A stretch of 22,155 bases of DNA, from assembly GCA_964346665.1 (NCBI GenBank), contig CAYFVC010000034.1, positions 1 to 22,155 of the forward strand, written 5' to 3'. Shown here piece after piece: positions 8,056-13,729 of the stretch. A program made the position numbers and the translations under genes. A model generated the notes under the pieces. That model was not told the origin of the DNA, did not search any database, and saw only the letters and a program-made list of their open reading frames with translations. This DNA comes from JAZGEG01 sp964346665. Lineage in GTDB: Archaea > Aenigmatarchaeota > Aenigmatarchaeia > QMZP01 > QMZT01. How positions within the stretch are numbered: the stretch's first letter is position 1; each line of letters opens with the position of its first letter.

Positions 8056-8688
8056 TTACTTCATGAGGTTCTTTACTTGCTCTTCCGAGACCATTGTAAT
8101 TCCTTTCGGTGTTATCACGGCAAGGTCAATCCCGCTTCCTCCAGAAGCTATATCCCTCTCTATCGCCGCTTTAACCGCTCTAACAGCGAGCTTTTTCGCT
8201 CCCTCCAAATCAATATCTTTCTTGTACTTGTCTTCCAAAACCCCTAACGCCATCACAGAGCCCGAACCCGTTGAAAAGTAATCCTTCTCCTCAACCACCG
8301 AGCCAGTCGGATCGAAAGAGAAAAGTTTTGGTTTGCTGTCGTGCCCTCCTATGAGCAATTGAACATAGTAAGGGAAATAACTCCTCGCATAGAGGATGTT
8401 CGATACTAGGGTGGCAATCGCCTTTATCGGGATTTTCCTGGCCTCCTCGAGCTCGTAGAGTTTCATTTCCGCCTTTATGTATCTCTCCAATGCCTGGGCA
8501 TCACCAACATTCCCCGCTATTGTCATGCCAGCGTGTTTGTCAAGTTCTATGATCTTCTTCGTGTGTTTGCTCGCGACCAAGTAGCCCATCGTTGCCTTCC
8601 TCTCCGCGGCCAGCACTACGAAATTCTTTCCCATCAAGCCTACTGTTGTCGTACCTGTCTTCAAATTCTCTATTTTTTTCTCACCCAT
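8056..8688 (-). CDS. psmB: 20S proteasome subunit beta
   Basis: Catalytic subunit of the archaeal proteasome, 210 residues from the ATG at 8688. A 12-residue propeptide ends in KTG; autocleavage would expose the catalytic threonine (T13, mature Thr1) of TTTVGL. In mature numbering Glu17 (AAERKATMG) and Lys33 (HTKK) are in place, and GSGS plus SGGSGIDLAVIT follow. All expected active-site residues are therefore present. A GTG three codons upstream is possible but less likely. The mobile element at 8764-12822 is inserted just upstream of its promoter. Confidence 0.97.
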   Translation of the reverse strand: MGEKKIENLKTGTTTVGLMGKNFVVLAAERKATMGYLVASKHTKKIIELDKHAGMTIAGNVGDAQALERYIKAEMKLYELEEARKIPIKAIATLVSNILYARSYFPYYVQLLIGGHDSKPKLFSFDPTGSVVEEKDYFSTGSGSVMALGVLEDKYKKDIDLEGAKKLAVRAVKAAIERDIASGGSGIDLAVITPKGITMVSEEQVKNLMK

Positions 8689-8736
8689 AATGATCACAAA
8701 ATTCGAAAACTATCAGAATGTTATTGTATTGTTTAG

Positions 8737-8750
8737 GGTATTTAAATATA
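8737..8750 (-). promoter_or_regulatory. psmB TATA box
   Basis: On the minus strand TATATTTAAATACC is an archaeal TATA element about 50 bp before the psmB ATG, so transcription should start about 25 bp before the ATG. The left junction repeat of the mobile element begins only 5 bp upstream of the box. Anything further upstream that once regulated psmB has been separated from it. Confidence 0.6.
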
Positions 8751-8763
8751 TTATGGGCGAACC

Positions 8764-8813
8764 AGCTTTGCTCCTAAACTCACGATTTCAAGGGACATTA
8801 GGAGCAGGAAGCT
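8764..8813. repeat. Element left end: terminal arm plus inverted internal copy
   Basis: The terminal arm AGCTTTGCTCCTAAA (8764-8778) is followed by an inverted, slightly longer copy TTAGGAGCAGGAAGCT (8798-8813). The left end could therefore fold on itself with a two-base bulge. The shared core is AGGAGCA, also repeated at the right end. This suggests recombinase binding sites. Confidence 0.75.
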
Positions 8814-8840
8814 GTTTTCGGAAGCAAATGAGATGAAATT

Positions 8841-9047
8841 ATGAAAGAAAATTGTTATGAATGTCAACATTTAAAAGCCAAAAAACAAAAAGAACCTATG
8901 GAACATATATTAAGAACTGCTTATGGATTCGTCGGGGGGATAATATTCTTGTATGGTTTGTTCTCGATATTCAACAACCAGATTCCACTCGGAGTGATAG
9001 CAATTATAATTGGTTTGGCAGCGTTCTACTATGGTTTCAGAGGATGA
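8841..9047 (+). CDS. Small membrane protein with N-terminal CxxC, element-borne
   Basis: Sixty-eight residues, not assigned to a known family. The N-terminus MKENCYECQHLKAKKQKEP has two cysteines three apart, possibly half of a metal site. Two hydrophobic spans follow (about 25-43 and 49-65), separated by a short polar turn, ending in GFRG. It is the first gene inside the left end of the element. The ribosome binding site GAGATGAA is weak. The last 17 bases overlap the start of the next gene, suggesting coupled expression. Confidence 0.65.
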   Translation: MKENCYECQHLKAKKQKEPMEHILRTAYGFVGGIIFLYGLFSIFNNQIPLGVIAIIIGLAAFYYGFRG

Positions 9048-9282
9048 TAAAAAATCCCCCGACTTATCTCTTGAACCAAGTAAGGAAACACTTAAAGAGA
9101 TACCAAAACATGATAGGTTTGCCTATGCTGGAATAATCGCTTTGCTATTATTTGTATTGTATATTATTAACTTCTACCCTATGGCTGATTTTGATGCAAC
9201 TTTTTGGATTGTAATGGTTGTGATTTTAGTTGTTGGTGTTATTGTTATTGCAAACATAATAGCTCGCAGAGAAAAACCATAG
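9031..9282 (+). CDS. Small two-TM membrane protein, element-borne
   Basis: Eighty-three residues from the ATG at 9031 (MVSEDDKKSP); the frame is open further upstream but only within the previous gene. A charged cytoplasmic-looking N-terminus of about 30 residues precedes two hydrophobic helices (around YAGIIALLLFVLYIINFY and FWIVMVVILVVGVIVIANII) and ends in the basic IARREKP. No family is recognised. It overlaps the preceding small membrane protein by 17 bases in a different frame. Confidence 0.6.
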   Translation: MVSEDDKKSPDLSLEPSKETLKEIPKHDRFAYAGIIALLLFVLYIINFYPMADFDATFWIVMVVILVVGVIVIANIIARREKP

Positions 9283-9329
9283 AAATTTGAATACCCTTTA
9301 GAATTGGGGATTGGGAGCGGAATCATACT

Positions 9330-9346
9330 AAAACATTTATAAAACC
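9330..9346 (+). promoter_or_regulatory. Promoter-like sequence before the DUF1232 remnant
   Basis: AAAACATTTATAAAACC resembles an archaeal BRE/TATA element. It lies about 50-60 bp upstream of the ATG at 9396, in the 113-bp gap after the second membrane-protein gene. Assignment is by appearance only. Confidence 0.4.
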
Positions 9347-9395
9347 TCAATACGTATACTTATTATCCAAGCATGTGGCTGATGTTTGGGGGTGT

Positions 9396-9666
9396 ATGAT
9401 GGGGAGGATATTCAGTTTCATAATTGCCTTGATAATCGTAGGAGTTTACGCAGTCTTGCCTATTGATTTGATTCCAGATTTCATCCCTTTGGCTGGATGA
9501 CTTGGCTGCGGCTGCCTTCGCATTCATAATGGTGTTCCTCTTTGGAGGGGATAGACTGCATGAACTACTACGACATAAAGATAGAGCCGTTGCAGTCGGC
9601 TTGGGATATAATAGGTTACATACCCGCAGGGGGGAGCGAGAACCTGATTTCGATATTGAGAACTAA
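9396..9666 (+). pseudogene. DUF1232 (YkvA-like) membrane protein, frameshifted
   Basis: The frame from the ATG at 9396 reads one hydrophobic segment, then PIDLIPDFIPLAG and a stop at 9498-9500. DUF1232 proteins have PIDLIPDFIPxxGxLDD followed by a second hydrophobic helix. The missing part, LDDLAAAAFAFIMVFLF, is found at once in another frame (9493 onward, open to 9666). Restoring a second copy of the 8-base unit GGCTGGAT at 9491-9498 would give PLAGWLDDLAAAAF in one frame. An 8-bp repeat-mediated deletion is therefore likely, though an assembly error or recoding is possible. A GGGGGTGT ribosome binding site precedes the start. Confidence 0.65.
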
Positions 9667-9760
9667 TGTCCAGATATTCGGCGACTTGGTGATGCCTTTC
9701 TGGATGCTGCTGATTATTTACTTCATCGGTGCGGTGATAATTCTGAAGGTGTTTTTCTGA
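9560..9760 (+). CDS. Small single-TM protein, element-borne
   Basis: Sixty-six residues beginning MNYYDIKIEPLQSAWD. The soluble N-terminal two thirds precede one strongly hydrophobic helix (about 46-66, MPFWMLLIIYFIGAVIILKVFF), which is the C-terminus. The ATG at 9560 has GGAGGGG about 9 bp upstream, within the DUF1232 remnant. That supports translation even though the frame is open further upstream. The stop overlaps the next ATG (TGATG). No family is recognised; the signal-anchor-like tail suggests membrane association. Confidence 0.6.
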   Translation: MNYYDIKIEPLQSAWDIIGYIPAGGSENLISILRTNVQIFGDLVMPFWMLLIIYFIGAVIILKVFF

Positions 9761-9924
9761 TGGGTAACGGAAGGACGATAACGAAGCACGAGAATAGGAT
9801 AACGGTTTTGGAGAACAACGAAAAAAAACAAGATGAAAAGATAGGGGAACAGAACAAAAAGATAGACAATCTTATTAAAGTCGTTCAAGGATTGAAAAAG
9901 AAAGTATTTAAAGAACAAAATTAA
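9760..9924 (+). CDS. Short coiled-coil protein, element-borne
   Basis: A 54-residue frame starts MGNGRTITKHENRITVLE with heptad spacing of hydrophobic residues (I, V, L at coiled-coil positions) and a lysine-rich C-terminus GLKKKVFKEQN. The start overlaps the stop of the membrane-protein gene by one base (TGATG), suggesting coupled translation. Small membrane protein plus short coiled coil is a common pairing in phage-like and plasmid modules, but no family or function can be named. Confidence 0.6.
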   Translation: MGNGRTITKHENRITVLENNEKKQDEKIGEQNKKIDNLIKVVQGLKKKVFKEQN

Positions 9925-9958
9925 TGTAAAAACATAGTTTCGGTAATAGGGAAATCAA

Positions 9959-10045
9959 ATGATCAAGAAAGAGAGAATCTATGTGATATTTGCCATTTTG
10001 ATATATTTAATAATTCTGATAGTGCTATTGATTATAAATATTTAG
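9959..10045 (+). CDS. Possible 28-residue single-TM peptide
   Basis: The frame reads MIKKERIYVIFAILIYLI and continues hydrophobic to the stop: a positively charged start and one helix of about 20 residues. There is no clear ribosome binding site, though AGGGAAATCAA lies just upstream. It lies between the coiled-coil gene and the methyltransferase. The reading is plausible only because neighbouring genes are also tiny membrane proteins; it could be chance in an A/T-rich gap. Confidence 0.35.
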   Translation: MIKKERIYVIFAILIYLIILIVLLIINI

Positions 10046-10069
10046 GGGAATATGTTATGACGGGATAGT

Positions 10070-10879
10070 ATGGAAAATGAAGTTCAAAAGTTCTGGGATG
10101 CGAACCCTTGCGGTGGCGAGTGGGACTCTATTGACAAACTAATAGAATGGCGCAACATCACCGAACCCCACATCTGGAATACCCTCAAAAAATTTAATGT
10201 GAAAGGGAAAATCCTCGATGTCGGGTGCGGGCAGGGGATAGAACTCACACAGAACCTCCGTAACGGCAACGATGTGATAGGTCTGGATTTTTCCAAAGAA
10301 TCGCTCAAACGCATCAAAGGAAGTATTGTGTGCGGAGATGCGGAGAATCTTCCCTTCAAGAGTCTGGCATTCTCCCTCGTCTATTCCTTCGGGGTGTTGC
10401 ACCACATTCAACGCACGGAAAAGGGAATAAGGGAGATACAGAGAGTCCTCAAATACGGGGGAATCGCCATTATCATACTCTACAACAAGATGTCGTGGAA
10501 GGGTTTCGTGGTATCCATAACGAGGTTCATATCCAGAATGTTGCGGATCAACATAACCATATACAACGCACTGAAAGAGAAAGTCGAGGAAAACAACCCT
10601 ATAGGGACGGCTCTGCTTGAACTGTTCGGTTGCCCCGTACTTAAGATGTACACGAAAGGCGAGGTTATGAGGATGTTCAGGAATTTCTCGTCCGTGAAGG
10701 TTGAATGTTATTCGTCCAATCTGTTCCAGCTTTCGTTTTTCCTTCCGTTCGGGATGTTCGCTGGAGTTCTGAAGAAGATAGATAAAAAAATCGAGCATAT
10801 TCTGGGATTCCATTTGGTAATTATATGCAGGAAACCATTCTCCCGTTCTCGCGGTGAAGTTTCAAAATCGCCGAGTTGA
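10070..10879 (+). CDS. Class I SAM-dependent methyltransferase, element-borne
   Basis: A 269-residue Methyltransf_11-type protein. Motif I ILDVGCGQGIEL (about 49-60) and the acidic strand end VIGLDFS bind S-adenosylmethionine. GDAENLPF and YSFGVLHHI correspond to the later motifs. The N-terminal FWDANPCGGEW resembles archaeal methyltransferases found in glycan or lipid clusters. The C-terminal third contains amphipathic and hydrophobic stretches. The substrate is unknown. The last 59 bases overlap the convergent integrase gene, so the tail after about residue 255 (RSRGEVSKSPS) may be an extension acquired by that overlap. Confidence 0.85.
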   Translation: MENEVQKFWDANPCGGEWDSIDKLIEWRNITEPHIWNTLKKFNVKGKILDVGCGQGIELTQNLRNGNDVIGLDFSKESLKRIKGSIVCGDAENLPFKSLAFSLVYSFGVLHHIQRTEKGIREIQRVLKYGGIAIIILYNKMSWKGFVVSITRFISRMLRINITIYNALKEKVEENNPIGTALLELFGCPVLKMYTKGEVMRMFRNFSSVKVECYSSNLFQLSFFLPFGMFAGVLKKIDKKIEHILGFHLVIICRKPFSRSRGEVSKSPS

Positions 10880-11660
10880 CATCCTCAGAAGCTAAATGGA
10901 TATAGACCCTCATCATCTTCGAGTCGGGTGTCCAGCCCATATACTTTTTAATCTGCTGTTCCGTGAGAAAGTTGGAAAGGTAGGAAGCCCTCGTGTGGCG
11001 AAATATATGAAACCTCAAGTCGTTCTTGACGATACCAGCCCGTTCGCAGTCTTTTTTGAAACGCTCTCTGTAAGCAGGATAATTCTTCGTGAAAAGTTTT
11101 TGGTTCGGGTCTCGGATGTAGTCTCTCAAGGATGCGGAAATTTCGACCACCCTGACGATTCTCGTTACCTTCGTCTTCCTGTCGTAGAGCGTAATCAAAG
11201 CACCTTCATCATCGAATATGATATGTCTTGGGAATAACGATAAAACCTCGCCTATCCTTCCGCCAGTCTCCCACAAGAGAGAGTAAAGCATCCTCGTATC
11301 CGGCTCTTTCGCATTCCCGACCAAATCCTTTAACAATCGGTCAAAAAGACTTATCTCGCTTGTCTGGGAAGTATTATAAGCCTTCCAATTCTGCGGGTAT
11401 GTTACCCTTACCGCTTTCGTTATTGTCGTTCTTCCTTCGCTGTCTATCGTTTTTTGAACGAATTGGTCTACCGCAAACTGATGTTTGCATTTAACTCCCC
11501 TCATTTCACAATCGGGACAGGTGCAGAATGTTTGCCTTCCCTCTCTGTATACCAGATAAGCACCTTTACCGCTCTGGCTATTAACAATCCAACCTTTCGG
11601 TGTCTCCTTTATCTTTCCCCTTCGGGCAATTTCAAGCCCTTTTTGTTGTCTCATATCCAT
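10821..11660 (-). CDS. SWIM zinc finger-tyrosine recombinase fusion (integrase)
   Basis: A 279-residue protein of two parts. Residues 1-70 resemble the SWIM-bearing N-terminus of some archaeal transposases (KGLEIARRGKI, SQSGKGAYLV), with the SWIM motif C46-x-C48-x9-C58-x-H60. Residues about 100-279 form a tyrosine recombinase catalytic domain: R135 in TGGRIGEV, a candidate lysine in YDRKTKV, H218 and R221 in HIFRHT, W243 in GWTPDSKM and nucleophile Y253 in RVYIH. The active site looks intact. It is the only recombinase inside the inverted ends, so it probably moves the element. GGTGAT lies 5 bp before the ATG at 11660. The usual SAM-like core-binding domain is absent or very short. Confidence 0.92.
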   Translation of the reverse strand: MDMRQQKGLEIARRGKIKETPKGWIVNSQSGKGAYLVYREGRQTFCTCPDCEMRGVKCKHQFAVDQFVQKTIDSEGRTTITKAVRVTYPQNWKAYNTSQTSEISLFDRLLKDLVGNAKEPDTRMLYSLLWETGGRIGEVLSLFPRHIIFDDEGALITLYDRKTKVTRIVRVVEISASLRDYIRDPNQKLFTKNYPAYRERFKKDCERAGIVKNDLRFHIFRHTRASYLSNFLTEQQIKKYMGWTPDSKMMRVYIHLASEDVNSAILKLHRENGRMVSCI

Positions 11661-11787
11661 AACATATCACCTTTACTTATATACCTAATTATATATTAAC
11701 ATTAGGTATATATATAGATTTCGGTGATAAAATGTATATATTGTATTATACAAATCTTTATATACTAAATGTATATTACTAATAAGT
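11661..11787. promoter_or_regulatory. Divergent integrase / zinc-ribbon promoter with 12-bp inverted repeat
   Basis: TATATACCTAAT (11678-11689) and ATTAGGTATATA (11701-11712) form a perfect 12-bp inverted repeat with an 11-bp spacer, 18 bp upstream of the integrase ATG. On the other side AAATGTATAT is repeated at 11730-11739 and 11767-11776. TATA-like elements are abundant for both directions. The dyad overlaps where the integrase promoter should lie and is a good candidate operator. The binding protein is unknown. Confidence 0.6.
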
Positions 11788-11928
11788 ATGGTTAAGAAGG
11801 TCGCTTTGATGGGTTATAGGTGTGAACGCTGTAAGCACGAATGGTTGCCGAGAAATAAAGAACCGCCAAAGGTCTGCCCTAAATGTAAAAGTCCGTATTG
11901 GGATAGACCGAGAATCAAGAAAAAATGA
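11788..11928 (+). CDS. Mini zinc-ribbon protein, element-borne
   Basis: A 46-residue basic protein with two cysteine pairs: YRCERCKHEW near residue 11 and VCPKCKSPYWDRPR near residue 35. This is the rubredoxin-like zinc-ribbon pattern common in small archaeal plasmid and virus proteins, some of which bind nucleic acid. It diverges from the integrase gene across a promoter region with inverted repeats, so it could regulate that region. No ribosome binding site is seen, and it may be translated from a very short leader. Confidence 0.75.
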   Translation: MVKKVALMGYRCERCKHEWLPRNKEPPKVCPKCKSPYWDRPRIKKK

Positions 11929-11986
11929 TATAGATTTTGTCGTACAAACTGGTGATGTTTTCTAATGGCACATTCGGGTGATACCC

Positions 11987-12664
11987 TCATGATTTTTTAT
12001 CAAAAGGTTTGGGCTTTCTCATTTCAGAAAATAAATCTAATGATTCTTTTTTCAATTTTGATATATCACAAAAATGGTCACTTGCTTTAATTATTGCTGG
12101 TGCTACTTGTTTTTTATGTGAAAAAACTATAATTTTTTTGCCTAAATTTTTTATTAAATTTATCGCCCCCAATAAATCTAAATCACCAGAACATAAAATG
12201 GCAACATCAAAATTATCTTGATATGCATGAGAAACCAAATCCGTAGCCACTAAAACATCGATACCTTTTTGATATATAGGTTTACTTCCGAATAAATCAA
12301 ATTTCAGTGGGGTTTTCCTTACTTCAATAAAATTCGAGTGAGAAATCCATTTTAAAACTCCTTGTTGAGCACTCCTTCTTTTAATTGCTATATCAAGACA
12401 TTCTTTTAATTTTTTTTGTTGCCAATCCTCCGAATAATAAGCTTGTAAAGATTTTATCTTTGTTATTAAAGTATTTGCATATTCTCCAGTATAAATGTAA
12501 GTCCTTATTAGTCTTGGATTATATTTTTCCCAGTTGAGTACTTTTATTACATGTTCACAAACATTATGAATTTTATCATAATAAGGCTCTCTTAATTTGT
12601 CATGTTCCCATAAACTATGACGGAAATTCTCCAAATCTATAAAAGTAATTATTTTCATAAACAT
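11987..12664 (-). CDS. NYN (PIN-like, LabA/DUF88) nuclease, element-borne
   Basis: A 225-residue protein of the NYN domain group, metal-dependent PIN-like ribonucleases. Conserved acidic positions are visible: D in FIDLENF near the N-terminus, D in KGIDVLVATDLV (about 138), and two in LCSGDLDLLGAI (about 160). A middle helical part separates the first from the rest. The gene is much richer in A/T than the rest of the window, with different codon choice, suggesting separate acquisition by the element. ATGs at 12664 and 12658 are both possible; neither has a ribosome binding site. RNA degradation is the likely activity; the target and any defence role are unknown. Confidence 0.85.
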   Translation of the reverse strand: MFMKIITFIDLENFRHSLWEHDKLREPYYDKIHNVCEHVIKVLNWEKYNPRLIRTYIYTGEYANTLITKIKSLQAYYSEDWQQKKLKECLDIAIKRRSAQQGVLKWISHSNFIEVRKTPLKFDLFGSKPIYQKGIDVLVATDLVSHAYQDNFDVAILCSGDLDLLGAINLIKNLGKKIIVFSHKKQVAPAIIKASDHFCDISKLKKESLDLFSEMRKPKPFDKKS

Positions 12665-12668
12665 AATT

Positions 12669-12706
12669 AGGGGGTTTATAATAGTTGTTACCCCCTTTAT
12701 AACAAC
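12669..12706 (-). promoter_or_regulatory. Interlocked inverted repeats at the NYN nuclease promoter
   Basis: AGGGGGT (12669-12675) is matched by ACCCCCT (12690-12696), and GTTGTTA (12684-12690) by TAACAAC (12700-12706). The two dyads interlock over TATA-like sequences 5-40 bp upstream of the nuclease start. The arrangement suggests a repressor or autoregulatory site. The regulator is not identified. Confidence 0.5.
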
Positions 12707-12746
12707 TACAATTTAATATTATTAAGTATAGTATTTAAATACTTTA

Positions 12747-12822
12747 CTTATTCCCAAATCTTATTCCCAAATAGGAGCAACTTTCAGACTTTAGGAGCAG
12801 AACGGGTTTTAGGAGCAAAGCT
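12747..12822. repeat. Element right end: 13-bp tandem repeat and three AGGAGCA copies
   Basis: CTTATTCCCAAAT occurs twice in tandem (12747-12759 and 12760-12772). AGGAGCA follows at 12773-12779, 12793-12799 and 12811-12817, all in the same direction at 20- and 18-bp steps. The last copy is part of the terminal arm. Spacing near two helical turns suggests protein-binding sites on one DNA face. Confidence 0.75.
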
Positions 12823-12833
12823 GGGCGAACCCA

Positions 12834-13697
12834 TCAAAAAAAGGCTATGAGAACAACCCCGATTATCATTATGAATGCCCCAATTAACCTGTAGCCCACG
12901 TCCTTTTCCTTGAAAATGAAATGCCCGTATACCGCTCCGAAAATGCTCGAAATCCTCTTTATGGATATCACGTACGGGACGATAGTTAGCGTTAGCGCAC
13001 TTAACTGGAAGAAAGTCCTTGTTGCAGGGAGTATTCCGAGTAGAGGAACTACTTTTATATTCCTCTTCACGCTACTTATCTTATTTTTCGATTTGATAAG
13101 CATCAAAGGGAATAGCATAATGGATGTAATAACATGAAACATGACCAGCCAGAACAACACGCTCGATAGGTTTATCGCTATCTTGTCTATGTTAGCCGTT
13201 ATCGACCATAAAAAGGCGATTATCAGCATTAGCACGGGTCCCTTGTGCCTAGCGAGCGATTTGATAGGGGCAAGCAAACCCTTGCGGGCGTCCTTTATGT
13301 TCAGCATGTACGCTCCTGTTACTATGAGGAATATACCCAAAACACCGATAAGGGAAGGGAACTCCCCTACCATCATGGGAGACGTTATAAGAAGGAAGAC
13401 AGGGGTGAAAGTGAGCATGGGAAGCGTCAGCGACAGCGGCGATATCTTTATCGCCTTCATGTACATAACAGCGACAACGCTGTTTATCACTGCTGATGTC
13501 AGAGCGGCTATAACGAACTCAATTCCTATCTCCGGTATCGGGATGAACAAAAGGAGAGGAAGAACAAAAGGAAGTGTTAACGCTTTCAGAAGCCAAGCCA
13601 CCATGTACTCATCTATCCCCTCTAACGACTTCTTGCTCACCGCATCTTTCGTTCCTTCTAGGAATGCCGTCAGCAACGAAAAAACAAACCAGAGCAT
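12834..13697 (-). CDS. EamA/DMT-family membrane transporter
   Basis: A 287-residue integral membrane protein with about ten hydrophobic helices and the internal duplication of EamA (drug/metabolite transporter) proteins. The first half starts MLWFVFSLLTAFLEGTKDAVSKK; the second includes FLWSITANIDKIAI and a C-terminal HFIFKEKDVGYRLIGAFIMIIGVVLI. The substrate cannot be inferred. The mobile element ends at 12831, three bases beyond this stop codon, so the protein is intact but its original downstream region has been displaced. It lies 33 bp downstream of tRNA-Glu on the same strand and has no clear ribosome binding site. Confidence 0.88.
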   Translation of the reverse strand: MLWFVFSLLTAFLEGTKDAVSKKSLEGIDEYMVAWLLKALTLPFVLPLLLFIPIPEIGIEFVIAALTSAVINSVVAVMYMKAIKISPLSLTLPMLTFTPVFLLITSPMMVGEFPSLIGVLGIFLIVTGAYMLNIKDARKGLLAPIKSLARHKGPVLMLIIAFLWSITANIDKIAINLSSVLFWLVMFHVITSIMLFPLMLIKSKNKISSVKRNIKVVPLLGILPATRTFFQLSALTLTIVPYVISIKRISSIFGAVYGHFIFKEKDVGYRLIGAFIMIIGVVLIAFF

Positions 13698-13729
13698 AAT
13701 AATAATTTGGAGGGGAATTAAAAAGAGAA

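Larger units (their letters stand above)
8755..12831. mobile_element. 4.06-kb integrated element with inverted ends and SWIM-tyrosine recombinase
   Basis: GGGCGAACC occurs at 8755-8763 and 12823-12831. Immediately inside, AGCTTTGCTCCTAAA (8764-8778) is the exact inverse of TTTAGGAGCAAAGCT (12808-12822). Counting the neighbouring C/G pair, the arms are 16 bp and the direct repeat 7 bp (GGCGAAC). The interior carries accessory genes and one recombinase of the tyrosine class. On excision and circularisation the ends would form inverted arms around a short spacer, the normal layout of a tyrosine-recombinase core site. A 9-bp target duplication made by a DDE transposase acting in trans is the alternative. 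No DDE transposase, Cas1, polymerase or replication initiator is seen. Confidence 0.85.

Noticed and set aside
6227..8281. Several plus-strand open frames of 60-117 codons
   Set aside because: All are antisense to aCPSF1 or psmB, whose reading frames are certain. They lack ribosome binding sites and family resemblance.
10139..10813. 224-codon open frame on the minus strand
   Set aside because: It lies opposite the methyltransferase, which has clear SAM-binding motifs. The antisense translation has no recognisable fold or motif.
8755..12831. Casposon
   Set aside because: Inverted ends and a direct repeat suggested it, but there is no Cas1 or family B polymerase, and the recombinase present is a tyrosine recombinase.
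8755..12831. Ordinary insertion sequence with 9-bp target duplication
   Set aside because: No DDE transposase is encoded. The SWIM segment recalls one, but the catalytic half is a tyrosine recombinase. Kept only as an alternative for how the direct repeat arose.
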